A stretch of DNA of 64,000 nucleotides from Hyphomicrobium_A sp963745205 (GCA_963745205.1 CAVUWX010000021.1:1-64000); one strand, 5' to 3'. Shown: positions 31,652-41,680, numbered from the stretch's first letter. The notes: generated by a model from the letters alone, not told the origin. Numbers and translations are program-made.

Positions 31652-32606
31652 TCACCGCACGCCCCGCCCCAGCCGCCACATCTCCTCCTGCACGCGGATG
31701 TCGGCCAGCACGCGGTCGAGCAGCAAGCACGTGCGCTTGAACAGCTCCGAGCCGCGCCGGTAATCGGCGGGCGCGAAGAAATCGCAGCGCCCCGCCTTGA
31801 ACAAGTCCACGCACTTTTTGCGCGCCTTGCCCGGCGGATGCACCGCGACCGCGTGCCCGCCGTTCTTCCTCATCACCGCCATCGACGGCACGTCGGTGTC
31901 GCCGTCGCCGAAATAGATCATGTTGCCAAACGGGATCGGCCGCGCGGCCTCCGGCATGTGCTGGTTGATTGAATCGCCTAAGTTCTCGATGCCCTTGTTG
32001 ATGCGAAACAGGTACTGCGTCTTCCCCGTGTCGGTGATGACGCGCTTGGGGTAGGGCAGGTCGTAGGCCTCAAACCAGTATTCGCTAGCGAACACGTTGT
32101 GGAAGCGCTTGTAGATGCGCGTGCCCTCGATGATCTCCGTGAGCCCCGACGACACGAGGTAGTGGCGCAGCGAGATGCCGTGCGTCTCCGAGCGCAGCTT
32201 CACGTAGCCGGCGATCTCGTCGAACCACTCCTCCACGCCGGGGAAGAGCTCGACGTTCTTGCCCTGCGCCACGAGATCGGCGCGGTCGATGCGCAGGTTC
32301 TTCGCCTTCGCCTTCTTGTACAAGAGGTGCATGTAGGTGATGAGCCCGTCGGCGCCTTCCTTGCGCGCCAGCGCGTTGCTCTCCTTCCAGAACGCGGCTC
32401 GCGTCCTCGCCGAGCTGCGGCAGGAAGGCGTAGTCCTGCATGGGGCGCGGGGAGAGCGTGCCGTCGAAATCGTAGACGAGCGCGATGGTCTTCTTGTCGA
32501 AGCTGGCTTTCGACGGCGGTTTTGACGGCGCCCTCGGAGCCGTCTTGGCGCGCGCGCGCGCCGGCTCCTCGCCGCTCTCGTTATCGTCGCCGATGCGCTC
32601 GGTCAT
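31652..32606 (-). pseudogene. HAD-family hydrolase broken by a frame change
   Basis: The N-terminal frame starts MTERIGDDNESGEEP after a strong GGAGGCGGCGC and includes the HAD motif I ALVYDFDGTLSPRPM. After GEDA the frame shifts: the continuation FWKESNALARKEGADG then MHLLYKKAKAKNLRIDRADL is in the next frame and ends with motif IV (MIYFGDGDTDVPSMAVM). One extra base near 32395 explains the break. The joined protein of about 317 residues is an ordinary cytosolic HAD phosphatase-like protein with a Lys/Pro-rich N-terminus. Its substrate is unknown. It lies downstream of the GATase gene on the same strand. Confidence 0.8.
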
Positions 32607-32683
32607 GCGCCGCCTCCGGGCTCGACTTGCACCGGCACCATGGCCCGATTCGGGGGGCGGGTTGAAGACTAGGCCGGGCGCGC

Positions 32684-33397
32684 TCAGGCGGGCGTGAGGC
32701 CGTCGAGCCAGCGGTTGAAGGCGACGGCCCCGGCCGCGGCGACGGCCGCGCCTTGTTGCGCGATCTCGGCGCGCAACGCGCGCACGTCGAGCCCGGTTTG
32801 CGCGATCTCGCCCGTATGCCCGATGAGCCAGCGCTCGAGGCCCCGCGGCTCGGCCTCCATGTGGAACTGCAGCGCGAGCACATTCGGTCCGAGGCTGAAC
32901 GCCTGGTTCTGCGTGATCGGCGTCGAGGCGAGGCGCGCAGCACCGGCCGGCAGGTCGAAGGTGTCGCCGTGCCAGTGCAGCACGTTGCCATCGGCGGCCT
33001 TGAGCGCCGCGAGGCAGGAGGCCTCGCCGTCGGGCGTCAGCGTCAGCGGCGAAAAGCCGATCTCCTTCTGCTTGCCCGGATAGACGCGGGCGCCCGCCGC
33101 CTTGGCGATGAGCTGGGCGCCGAGGCAGATGCCGAGCGTCGGCGCGCCGGCGCGCAAGCGGCGCTCGATCAACGCGATCTCGCCCGACAGAAAGGGATAG
33201 AGCGGCTCGTCGTAAACGCCGATGGGGCCGCCGAGCACGATCAGCAGGTCCGGCTCGCCACGCGCGATCGTGTCGAGATCATCGACGCCGGCTTCGTAGT
33301 AGCGCGCCTCGATGCCGCGCGCTGTCAGGACCTGGGCGAGAATGCCGAGGTCCTCGAAGGCGACGTGGCGGACGACGGAGGCCGTCTTCAGTGGCAT
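32684..33397 (-). CDS. Class I glutamine amidotransferase-like protein
   Basis: A 237-residue protein from MPLKTASVVRHVAFEDLGIL. It has the class I GATase fold with the nucleophile elbow GICLGAQ (Cys91), the oxyanion-forming LIVLGGPIGVYDE, and the His-Glu part FHMEAEP. This is the short stand-alone type resembling GMP-synthase glutaminase domains (often annotated glutamine amidotransferase). The acceptor is unknown. In the raw sequence it is fused in frame to the redoxin upstream, but only because of a frame error there; its own start overlaps the true redoxin stop by 10 nt. Confidence 0.8.
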   Translation of the reverse strand: MPLKTASVVRHVAFEDLGILAQVLTARGIEARYYEAGVDDLDTIARGEPDLLIVLGGPIGVYDEPLYPFLSGEIALIERRLRAGAPTLGICLGAQLIAKAAGARVYPGKQKEIGFSPLTLTPDGEASCLAALKAADGNVLHWHGDTFDLPAGAARLASTPITQNQAFSLGPNVLALQFHMEAEPRGLERWLIGHTGEIAQTGLDVRALRAEIAQQGAAVAAAGAVAFNRWLDGLTPA

Positions 33398-34111
33398 CCG
33401 CAGCCCGGATCGCCGCAGCCGCCCTTCTCGTCCTTCTTGCGCGCGGTGGCTTGCGCGGCCGTCTCGGGATGCGCGTCGTCGTCGGCCGCAACAGCCGCCC
33501 TCGTGGTCATGATCGTGGGCATGGGCGTGATGCCCGCAGCAGTCCCCGTCGTGGTGATGGTGATCCTGGGGATCGACGAGTGCCGCCGCGAGCCGCTGCT
33601 CGATCGCGATCGAAGCTTCGCGCGGGGCTTTCGCGTCCTCGATGGCGAGCGCCATGATCTCGGCGCCGAGCCGCACGTCGTCGACGGCGCCGAGGTAGTG
33701 GCGGCGTAGGCGGCCCTGGCGGTCGAACAGCAGCAGGGTTGGCGTGCCCTGCATGCCGTAGGCGTCCATGGTCTGCGGCAGCTCGGTGCCGTTGGGCTTG
33801 TCGACCGCGACGGGAATGTCGATGTGCTCCTGCTTGAGGTAGGCCTCGAGCAGGGCCGGCGTCATCTCCTCATGGTCCTCGAACACGGTGTGCAGGCCGA
33901 GCACCGCGACCTCCCCGTCGTTGAAGGCGCGCGCGATGCGCTGCGCCTGCGGCAGCGAATGGCGCAGGGAGCCGGGGCACTGCATCTGGAAGGCGAGCAG
34001 GACGACCACGCGGCCTTTCAGCTTCGCGAGCGAGAGCGGCTCCGTCGCATTGAACCACTGCGCGACCTTGAGCTCGGGGGGATTTTCGGGATTGAAGGCG
34101 GTGGCGTCCAT
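33388..34111 (-). pseudogene. Redoxin (AhpC/TSA-like) with His/Cys-rich metal-binding tail, frame-broken
   Basis: The N-terminal 165 residues are a thioredoxin-fold redoxin: LKGRVVVLLAFQMQCPGSLR with a single active-site Cys45 (the second Cys usual in CPGC is Ser), EEMTPALLEAYLKQEHIDIP and GMQGTPTLLLFDRQGRLRRH. A tail follows, rich in His and Cys (DHHHHDGDCCGHHAHAHDHD). After GGCCG a one-base change near 33485 is needed; the true end is DEKGGCGDPGCGCH and a stop at 33388. Without that correction the ORF runs into the GATase. The tail probably binds Ni, Cu or Zn. Confidence 0.75.
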
Positions 34112-34206
34112 GGGGCGATCCTTTGCGGCGGCGACCGGCGTTTATTCCGGCATAGCTCAGTTCGCGCCCGCGCCACAAGATTAGCGGCGTGTAAATGTGC
34201 GCAAAT

Positions 34207-35988
34207 TCAGCGGCAGCGGGAGGTAGCCGCACCATCGGACGGCGCGGGCAGCGGCGTCGTGCAGGCGTAGCGCTCATCAATGCGGCAGCCGGCATCGGGC
34301 TTCGCGGGTCCGGTGACGTAGATCGAGAACGAGAGCGGGCAGCCGCGCATCGTGTTGAAGGCGGTGACGCAGCCCGCGCGCTCTGGCAACTTGGCATTGC
34401 TTTGCGCGAGCGCCCGAACGAGATCGGCTGTCCAGCGGTCCTCGACGACGGCGATGCCCGGCTCGCCGCCAGCCATCTGCTCGGCGATTGTCCCTACGTT
34501 GGCGCCACTGTCGCGGCCGAGCACGAATACGCCGCTCGGCTCACGGAAACCCAGCAGGCTTACCGGGCCGCTCGTACAGCGGCGCAGCGGTGCAATCGCG
34601 TCGGCGATGCGCCGCGCGGGCCAGACCTGCTCGATGCTGGGAAGGGCCAGGCCGAACGTATAGGCAAGCAACAGTGCAAAGCCGGCGACGCTCGCTGAGA
34701 GCCAAAGGGCTGCCAGATTCTCGGTGGCGGCGCGTGCTGCGAGCGTGAGCAGGGCCACGACGACGGCCGCGCCGAGGACGATCGCCGGGCTTGGCCGCAC
34801 CCCGGCGTAGGTCAGCCCGCCGGCGAACAGCGCCATCATGCCCACGAGCACCACCCACGCCGGCGGCCGCAGCATGAGACGAGGCAGCTCGAGCCGGCCA
34901 TTGCGCTTCAAGGTCAACGCCACGGCCGCCGCCGCCGCCGGGAACATCGCCTGCACGGTGTAGAGCGCGGGCTTGCTGGCGATCAGCTCCAGATAGGCGA
35001 GATAGCCGACGATCCACGCCAAGAGGAACCGCTGCAGAGCCAAGGCGCGGCCCACCCACAGATCGCGCAGCGCCGGCGCGAGCAGCAGCGCACCCGGCAG
35101 GAAGCCGAGCACAAAGCCGAGCGTGAAGGTCAGCGGCGTGGCCTTCCATTTCATGTCCTGCGCGCCGCCCAGGGCCCGCAGCGTCTGCGAAAAGGTGAGC
35201 GAGCTGAAGGGAATGCCGTCGAAATGCGCGCGAATGAGCAGCCAGGGTGCCGCGATTGCGAGCATCAGCGGGACGCCCCACGATGCTTGCGTGCGCTTCA
35301 GCCAGCTCAGGTCGCGGTCGAAGACGTAGAGTGCGGCGATGGTCGAAAGCGTTAGGATCGGCACGGCGAGCGCGTTGAGCAGCATACCCAAGCCCTGCGC
35401 CGCCCAGAACAGCAGCAGGAGGCCCGTCTGCCGCTCATTGGCCGGGCTGCAATAAAGGCGCAGCAGCGCAAGCTGCGCGACGACGATGACGAGCAGCAGC
35501 GGCCCCTCGGGGATCGCGAACTCAGCCTGCAGCGCCACGATCGGCGTCACCGCGAACAGCGCCGCCGCGATCAGCGATCCGCGTGGAGCCAGCAGCGGCC
35601 GCAGCAGCCACCAGACGCTCAACACCGCGAGAATGCCGCCGAGCAGCGATGGCAGCCGGTAGGTGGCGATCGCGCCCCACGCCGAGGGCCCGAGCAGCTC
35701 GCCCGACGCCATCTGCAACCAGTAGATGCCGATGGGGCGGAAGGGGAAGCGCTCGTCGAGGAAGCGAGCGTCGAGCAGGTCGCCGCGCTCGAGCATTCCG
35801 TGCACGCTCTGCGCGTAAACGATCTCGGTGCGGTCGACGGGCGGCAGCGCGAGGAGGCCCGGCAGGTAGGCGGCGAGCGCGAGCCCAACGAGCATGGCCG
35901 CGGCAAGTCGAGGCCGCGCGGCGATCTCATCGAGCAGGCGCACGCACCTCGCGTCGAGCCGGGAAAGCCTGGATTGCGTGAAGATCAT
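34207..35988 (-). CDS. ArnT/PMT-type membrane glycosyltransferase
   Basis: A 593-residue polytopic protein. After the first helix comes LPGLLALPPVDRTEIVYAQS, the acidic loop element typical of GT-C enzymes, then DERFPFRPIGIYWLQMASGE. About ten further helices and a C-terminal soluble domain follow. This is the ArnT family of 4-amino-4-deoxy-L-arabinose or other undecaprenyl-phosphate sugar transferases acting on lipid A or protein at the periplasmic face. The donor is unknown. The ORF could be extended upstream, but that region is divergent promoter space shared with pyrE. Confidence 0.85.
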   Translation of the reverse strand: MIFTQSRLSRLDARCVRLLDEIAARPRLAAAMLVGLALAAYLPGLLALPPVDRTEIVYAQSVHGMLERGDLLDARFLDERFPFRPIGIYWLQMASGELLGPSAWGAIATYRLPSLLGGILAVLSVWWLLRPLLAPRGSLIAAALFAVTPIVALQAEFAIPEGPLLLVIVVAQLALLRLYCSPANERQTGLLLLFWAAQGLGMLLNALAVPILTLSTIAALYVFDRDLSWLKRTQASWGVPLMLAIAAPWLLIRAHFDGIPFSSLTFSQTLRALGGAQDMKWKATPLTFTLGFVLGFLPGALLLAPALRDLWVGRALALQRFLLAWIVGYLAYLELIASKPALYTVQAMFPAAAAAVALTLKRNGRLELPRLMLRPPAWVVLVGMMALFAGGLTYAGVRPSPAIVLGAAVVVALLTLAARAATENLAALWLSASVAGFALLLAYTFGLALPSIEQVWPARRIADAIAPLRRCTSGPVSLLGFREPSGVFVLGRDSGANVGTIAEQMAGGEPGIAVVEDRWTADLVRALAQSNAKLPERAGCVTAFNTMRGCPLSFSIYVTGPAKPDAGCRIDERYACTTPLPAPSDGAATSRCR

Positions 35989-36087
35989 CGGTGTGTCGTC
36001 ACAGGGCTTCGCGGCTGCGCTCTTGACACTGATAGCGCAGTCGGGCGATTGCGCAAGCCGATGCAAGGGGAGCGGAGATCGCGAGAA

Positions 36088-36681
36088 ATGTCGGAAGGCG
36101 CCAACGGGGCACGGCCGGTGCGGGCAGGAAGCGCGCGGGCGCGGCTGATCGAGATCATCAAGATGCGCTCGTTCCAATCGGGGCGCGAGGTGAAGCTCGC
36201 CTCTGGGCGCACCTCCACCTACTACTTCAACATGAAGCCGACGATGCTCGACGCGGAGGGCGCGCACCTGATCGCCACGCTCATCCTCGATGCGATCGGG
36301 AGCCTCAATGCGGATTTGATCGGCGGGCTCGAGATGGGCGCGGTGCCGATCGCCTCCGCCGTCGCCGCGGTGAGCCACGCGAGCGCGCGGCCGCTCAATG
36401 CCTTCTTCGTGCGCAAGCAGGCGAAGGAGCACGGCACCAGGAGCCTGATCGAGGGGCTGCCCAACGGCGACAGCCTGAAGGGCAAGCGCGTCGTCGTCGT
36501 GGAGGACGTGACGACGACGGGCGGTTCCGCCATCAAGGCGGCGGAGGCCGTGCGCGCGGAGGGTGCGGAGGTCGTGGGCGTGGTGACGGTCATCGACCGG
36601 CAAGAGGGCGCCGCGGAAGCCTTCGCGGCGGCGAAGCTGAAGCTGACGGCGATCCTCACGCTCGCGGACTTCAAGGGGTGA
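36088..36681 (+). CDS. pyrE: Orotate phosphoribosyltransferase
   Basis: A 197-residue enzyme that joins orotate and PRPP to OMP in pyrimidine synthesis. It shows SGRTSTYYFNMKPTML near the N-terminus, GLEMGAVPIASA, FFVRKQAKEHGT (catalytic-loop Lys) and the PRPP-binding VVVVEDVTTTGGS. GGAGCGGAGA lies before the ATG at 36088; an in-frame ATG nine codons earlier has no ribosome site. It is divergent from the ArnT-like gene. Confidence 0.95.
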   Translation: MSEGANGARPVRAGSARARLIEIIKMRSFQSGREVKLASGRTSTYYFNMKPTMLDAEGAHLIATLILDAIGSLNADLIGGLEMGAVPIASAVAAVSHASARPLNAFFVRKQAKEHGTRSLIEGLPNGDSLKGKRVVVVEDVTTTGGSAIKAAEAVRAEGAEVVGVVTVIDRQEGAAEAFAAAKLKLTAILTLADFKG

Positions 36682-36702
36682 GGGGGACCGCGGCGCGGCG
36701 GA

Positions 36703-37461
36703 TCAGAATTTCGTCACGCGCGCCGCACCGACGAGGCGAACGAGCTCCTGGCGCGCCGCGTTGGCATTGGTGACGCGCAAAGTGAAGGGCAGCCGCAACC
36801 CGCGTGCCCCGAGCACCAGATCGCAGCCTTCGGGGTCGATGCCCGCCATGCGCCAGGCGCCGGGCTCGGCGCCCAAGAGCCGCGTCGCGTAGAGCTCGAT
36901 CGCGTCGGCGTGGTCGTCGTTCATGTGCGCCACGATGCCAGGCTCGCTTTCGGCGAGAGCCTCGGCGCCCTCAAGCGGCACCAAGAGATCGCTCGGGCCA
37001 AGATCGACGATGCGGCCGAAGCCGCCGATGAAGTGCGCACTTTCAATCTCGAGCCCGTAAAAGGCGAAGTCGGGGAAGTCGGCGTAGCCTTGCGCGCTCG
37101 GATGGCGCATGAGAAAGCGCGTGCGCGCGGTGGCGCTCGTGGTCGGCCGCACCGACCCGATCAGCGTGACGCGTGCGCCTGCCATCGGATCGGCCTCGGT
37201 TCCGGTGCCGTCAATGAGCAGGCTCGCGCGGGAATCGGCGCTCAAGTTCTGCGTGTGCAACGCCAGCCGCGAGACGAGGAGGAGCGGCGTGCCGTCGCTA
37301 TCGGTTGCGACAAGCACCAGCGAGGCGTAAGGATGGCCCGAACCCCTTTGCAGCGTCGCCAGCGACCCCTTGAGCGCCGATCTCAACAGGGACTTCGCCA
37401 CCGCCGCGGTTTCCTTAACCTGCGAAAAAACCGCGCGTTTCCCGTCGCCTTCGCCGCTCAT
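36703..37461 (-). CDS. HugZ-family pyridoxamine-phosphate-oxidase-like protein
   Basis: A 252-residue protein from MSGEGDGKRAVFSQVKETAA. The N-terminal part is a split-barrel FMN-binding-like domain (LLRSALKGSLATLQRGSGHPYASLV written as two segments: SLATLQRGSGHPYASLVLVA). The C-terminal part is a DUF2470 domain (IVAHMNDDHADAIELYA). This two-domain order is that of HugZ-type heme-utilisation oxygenases and related proteins. Heme contact residues were not checked. Start uncertain; an ORF 25 codons longer exists. It converges with pyrE. Confidence 0.85.
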   Translation of the reverse strand: MSGEGDGKRAVFSQVKETAAVAKSLLRSALKGSLATLQRGSGHPYASLVLVATDSDGTPLLLVSRLALHTQNLSADSRASLLIDGTGTEADPMAGARVTLIGSVRPTTSATARTRFLMRHPSAQGYADFPDFAFYGLEIESAHFIGGFGRIVDLGPSDLLVPLEGAEALAESEPGIVAHMNDDHADAIELYATRLLGAEPGAWRMAGIDPEGCDLVLGARGLRLPFTLRVTNANAARQELVRLVGAARVTKF

Positions 37462-37597
37462 GCCAGTTTGCGCGCTCCCAGCGCTTGCCTTATTCAGATA
37501 AGGTTCAGACAGAAAACATGAAATTGGCCTCGCCACAATTGATACACCTTGAAGCCATAAAGCGCGGTGGGCTGTCTTACTGCCGCAGGGTCAGGAC

Positions 37598-38308
37598 ATG
37601 ATGAAGGAAAAGAGCACGATCGCGCTTGTCGATGACGAGCGCAACATCCTCACCTCGCTGCGCATGGCGCTCGAGGCGGAAGGATACAAGGTCCGCACCT
37701 ACAATGACGGCGCCTCGGCACTCGAAGCCCTGTCCGAGGACCCCGCCGATCTCGGCATCTTCGACATCAAGATGCCGCGCATGGACGGGATGGAGCTTCT
37801 TCGCCGCGTACGCCAGCAGTCGGACATGCCGGTGATCTTCCTCACCTCCAAGGACGAGGAGATCGACGAGCTGTTCGGCCTCAAGATGGGCGCCGACGAC
37901 TACGTCGCCAAACCGTTCTCCCAGCGCCTCGTGGTTGAGCGCGTCAAGGCGGTGCTGCGGCGCTTCCAGCCCAAAGACGGCCCGCCCACCGAGGAGGAGG
38001 CCGCTCGTGTGCTCGAGCGCGGCAAGCTCAAGCTCGACCCGGAGCGCCACACCTGCCACTGGGACAACCGGCCCGTCACGCTGACCGTTACCGAGTTCCT
38101 CATCCTGCAGGCCCTTGCCTCCCGCCCCGGCGTGGTCAAGACGCGCGACGCGCTGATGGACGCAGCCTACGACGACCAGGTTTACGTCGACGACCGCACC
38201 ATCGACAGCCACATCAAACGGCTGCGCAAGAAGTTCAAGCAGGTCGACGACGACTTCGACGTCATTGAAACGCTCTACGGCGTGGGATACCGCTTCAAGG
38301 AAGCTTGA
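37598..38308 (+). CDS. chvI: Response regulator ChvI
   Basis: A 236-residue OmpR-type regulator: receiver with Asp56 as phosphoacceptor (GIFDIKMPRMDG), DDE pocket at 12-14, TSK and KPF, then a winged-helix DNA-binding domain (TVTEFLILQALASRPGVVKT, RTIDSHIKRLRKKF, YGVGYRFKE). With ChvG it controls envelope, acid and host-contact responses in Hyphomicrobiales, and the downstream hprK-EIIA-HPr genes are the classic neighbours. GGTCAGGAC precedes the tandem ATG. Confidence 0.96.
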   Translation: MMKEKSTIALVDDERNILTSLRMALEAEGYKVRTYNDGASALEALSEDPADLGIFDIKMPRMDGMELLRRVRQQSDMPVIFLTSKDEEIDELFGLKMGADDYVAKPFSQRLVVERVKAVLRRFQPKDGPPTEEEAARVLERGKLKLDPERHTCHWDNRPVTLTVTEFLILQALASRPGVVKTRDALMDAAYDDQVYVDDRTIDSHIKRLRKKFKQVDDDFDVIETLYGVGYRFKEA

Positions 38309-38322
38309 GGCGTGGAGGCACA

Positions 38323-40309
38323 ATGGCGCTCGATGCCGAGCGAACGCAGGCGTACCCACTCGATAGTCTCGCGTCGCTGAAGAGCGGCGCGAGCGATGTT
38401 CGCGGCTTGATTGCAAGAGCCGGCCGGCGCCTCCTCCAGACCTCGCGCGTAGCCGCCGCCGGCGCGGCGAGCGGGGCTGCGGCGGCGCTCGCGTTCGTCA
38501 AGCGGAGAAGTAACGCCGCCCGCACCTGGGTCTCCTCGTTCGCGACCGCCCCTGGCAGCTTCGGCCCGCTTGAGCGCTGGTTCCGGCGCCAGCCGATCGT
38601 GCGCTTCTTCTCCGCCAGCCTGCTTCGGCGCATCCTCGTCTCCAACCTGATGGGGTTCTTCATCCTGCTGGGCGGCATCCTTTACCTCGGGTGGTTCCAC
38701 ACCTGGCTGATCGACGCCAAGCTCGACGCGCTGAAAACCCAGGGCAAGATCATCGCCGACGCCATCGCGGCCAATGCCACGGTGGTGCGTGAGCACATCG
38801 TGCTCGATCCCAACAAGCTGCCCGATACGCCCGACGCCGTCCAACAGCAGTTTCCCGGCGACGGCCTCGCCGATCTCGAGCTGTCGATCCACCCCGAGGA
38901 CGTCACGCCCATCCTGCGCAAGCTCATTCAGCCGACCAACACGCGGGCCCGCATCTATGCACGCGATGGAACGCTGATCGTCGACACTGCGCGCTCGCTT
39001 GCGCAATGGACGGCGCTGCGCAACGAGCAGAGCGAAAAACAACACCCCAAGACGCAGAACATATGGTCGTTGCTGACACGCTACTTCTTCAAGGAGCCGC
39101 TCCCCGTATACCAGGAGATCGGCAGCAGCAACGGCATGGCCTACAAGGAGGTGCGCACTGCACTTGAAGGGGAGGAGCACAGCATGCTCCTGCTCAACAA
39201 GAAGGGCGAGCAGATCGTCTCGATGGCGCTGCCCATCCGCCGCTTCAAGAGCGTGCAGGGCGTGCTGCTGCTCTCGACGCTCCCCGGCCAGATCGACAAG
39301 ATCCTGCGCGAGGAGCGCACTGTCATCTTGATCCTCGCTGCGATCGCGCTTCTTGCTTCCGTCGTGACCTCGCTTCTGCTGGCGCGGACGGTGGCCGGGC
39401 CGATGCGACGTCTTTCCGCGGCAGCCGACCAGGTGAGCCGCAACATCGCCGCGCCGCAACAGCTCCCCGAACTCGCCGACCGCCACGACGAGGTCGGGCA
39501 GATGGCGGGTGCATTCCAGGCCATGACGGCAGCGCTCTACAAGCGCATCGAGGCGAGCGAGAAATTCGCCGCCGACGTGGCGCACGAGCTCAAGAATCCG
39601 CTCGACGGCCGCCCGCTCCACTGCCGAGTCGCTGGGCTTTGCCAAGACGCCGGAGGAGCGCGACCAGCTCATCGAACAAATTCAAGCCGAGCTAAAGCGC
39701 TTGAACCGGCTCATCACCGACGTCTCCAATGCCTCGCGTCTCGATGCGGAGCTTGCGCGCAAGGAGATGCGCACGATCGACGTAACCACGATGCTGCGCA
39801 ATGTAGTGAGCATATTCCGCGACATCATTGGCGGCGACAACCGCCGTGTCGAGCTCGTCATCGCGCCAGAGCCTCACAACGGCGCCTACTTCGTCGTCGG
39901 TGACGAAGGTCGGCTCGGCCAGGTGCTGACCAACCTTCTCGACAATGCCGTCTCTTTCTCGCCCGAGGGCGGCGTCGTGACTGTGCGTGCGCGGGCCTCG
40001 GGGCCGTACGTAGAGATCCTGGTCGAGGACCAGGGCCCCGGCATCCCCGCCGACCGCCTGGAGATGATCTTCGACCGCTTCTACTCCGACCGCCCCGCCA
40101 CCGATCAGAGCCGCGGCAAGAACTCGGGCCTCGGCTTGAGCATCTCGCGCGAGATCGCGCTCGCTCACGGCGGCCAGATCGTCGCCGACAACCGCCGCGA
40201 GGCTGGAGCTGGCGTGAACGCGCAGCCCGCGGGTGCCTGCTTCGTCGTACGCCTCCCCATCGCAGGGCAGGCGCAGCGCGGAGGGGCGCCGGTTGGCCGA
40301 CGGACCTGA
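38323..40309 (+). pseudogene. chvG: Sensor kinase ChvG, frame-broken by one base
   Basis: ATG at 38323 has GGAGG just before it. The protein has an N-terminal cytosolic part, TM1 (LVSNLMGFFILLGGILYLGW), a periplasmic sensor region, TM2 (VILILAAIALLASVVTSLLL), a HAMP domain and the H box ADVAHELKNPL. One base too many at about 39604-39606 then breaks the frame; in the next frame the protein continues TAARSTAESLGFAKTPEERD and ends with N, G1 and G2 boxes (NLLDNAVSFSPEG, VEDQGPGIP, GLGLSISRE). ChvG is nearly always intact and often essential, so a sequencing indel is the likely cause. Confidence 0.93.
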
Positions 40310-40766
40310 GAACGTCCACGGGACGGCGATCGCGCTCGGCGGCAACGCGGCGCTCATCCGCGGCGCGCCGGGATCGGGGAAATCGGACCTGGCGCTGCGT
40401 TGCCTCGCCATTGCACCGACCGCGCTCATCCCATGCCCCGCGGCGCTCGTTGCCGACGATCGCGTCGACCTCTGCCGCTCGGGCGAACGCATCGTGGCCG
40501 AGGCTCCTGCGACGATCCGCGGCAAGCTCGAGGTGCGCGGACTGGGGGTGTTGAGCGTTCCTTGCACGGCGAGCGCGGAGATCGTCCTCGTCGCCGACAT
40601 AACCGCGCTCGACCGAATCGAGCGCCTGCCCGATCCGCTGCCCACGACGGAGCTGCTGGGTGTCCGCCTTCCGCTTATATACGTTGCGCCGTTCACGGCC
40701 TCAGCGCCCGTCAAGCTGCTGCTGGCGCTGGCGCAGACGCTGCGCCGGGCACCCGCAGAGGCCTAG
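40293..40766 (+). CDS. hprK: HPr kinase/phosphorylase, short alphaproteobacterial form
   Basis: A 157-residue protein corresponding to the C-terminal catalytic domain only, as usual in Hyphomicrobiales. The P-loop is GAPGSGKSDLAL; VADDRVDL and GVLSVP follow. It phosphorylates the regulatory serine of HPr. The TTG at 40293, preceded by GGAGGGG, overlaps the end of chvG; an upstream in-frame ATG lies in chvG coding sequence and lacks a ribosome site. Part of the chvI-chvG-hprK-EIIA-HPr operon. Confidence 0.9.
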   Translation: MADGPENVHGTAIALGGNAALIRGAPGSGKSDLALRCLAIAPTALIPCPAALVADDRVDLCRSGERIVAEAPATIRGKLEVRGLGVLSVPCTASAEIVLVADITALDRIERLPDPLPTTELLGVRLPLIYVAPFTASAPVKLLLALAQTLRRAPAEA

Positions 40767-40935
40767 GGTGCCGCGACTACCCCCTTGCGCCGCCGCCGAA
40801 CACTTGTAAATTCTGCCCGGCCGCAAGACCGCCCGCGGCATGGCCCGGGCGGGCACCGACGAAGCTACTGGCAGCGTTCCACCGCCTGCGCCCGCAATAT
40901 CCTGCGGGACGAAGAGACGAGGTCGGCTCAATTCC

Positions 40936-41340
40936 ATGATCGGACTTGTCATCGTCACGCATTGCGGACTGGCGCTCGAGTTCCGGTCTGCGCTGGAGCA
41001 CGTCGTCGGGCCGCAGGTCCAGCTCGAGACCATCTCGATCGGCCCCGACGACGACATGGCCGCGCGCCGGAAGCAGATCATCGACGCCATAAACCGCACG
41101 AACACCGGCGACGGCGTTATCATCCTCACCGACATGTTCGGCGGCACGCCATCCAACCTCGCGATCTCGGTCATGGACGAGGCCCAGGTCGAGGTGATCG
41201 CTGGCATTAATTTACCAATTCTGGTCAAGCTCGCGAGCGTGCGCGGCGAGCTTTCACTCGCCGATGCCGTCGCCAGCGCCCGCGAGGCGGGGCGCAAGTA
41301 CATCAAGGTCGCGAGCCAGGAGCTGTCGGGCGAGGGTTGA
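40936..41340 (+). CDS. PTS EIIA component, mannose type
   Basis: A 134-residue EIIA(Man)-fold protein (MIGLVIVTHCGLALEFRSAL start) with phosphorylated His9. DMFGGTPSNLAISVM is the conserved family segment. No EIIB or EIIC genes are present, so it belongs to the regulatory, non-transporting PTS that works with EI(Ntr)/HPr. It probably links carbon or nitrogen status to ChvI/ChvG and HprK in this operon. Confidence 0.93.
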   Translation: MIGLVIVTHCGLALEFRSALEHVVGPQVQLETISIGPDDDMAARRKQIIDAINRTNTGDGVIILTDMFGGTPSNLAISVMDEAQVEVIAGINLPILVKLASVRGELSLADAVASAREAGRKYIKVASQELSGEG

Positions 41341-41350
41341 GCGTCAACGC

Positions 41351-41656
41351 ATGCCGGAGATCAAGGATAGCCTGCGCCCGGAGGCGATCGTGACCATACG
41401 CAATCGCAAGGGTCTGCACGCGCGCGCCTCGGCAAAATTCGTCAAGGTGGCCGAGGGCTTCGATGCCACGATCATGGTCACGCGCGACGGCCACTCCGTC
41501 GAGGGCACATCGATCATGGGACTGATGATGCTGGCGGCGGGCCCTGGCTCCACGCTGCATTTGCGCGCGCAAGGTCCGCAGGGACCGGAAGCGCTGCAGG
41601 CGCTGATCGCACTGGTCGAGGCGGGCTTCGACGAGGACTGCATCGAGGACGCTTGA
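41351..41656 (+). CDS. Phosphocarrier protein HPr
   Basis: A 101-residue HPr with active His23 in GLHARASAKF and a regulatory-serine region TSIMGLMML. It starts 10 nt after the EIIA stop. It carries phosphate from EI to EIIA and can be serine-phosphorylated by HprK. A strong hairpin ends the operon. Confidence 0.94.
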   Translation: MPEIKDSLRPEAIVTIRNRKGLHARASAKFVKVAEGFDATIMVTRDGHSVEGTSIMGLMMLAAGPGSTLHLRAQGPQGPEALQALIALVEAGFDEDCIEDA

Positions 41657-41680
41657 GCCGCCGCGCGCCGTGGTGACGCA

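Noticed and set aside
35800..36087. Extended N-terminus of pyrE
   Set aside because: The extra 96 residues overlap the divergent ArnT-like gene and are shadow-like; PyrE is full length from 36088.
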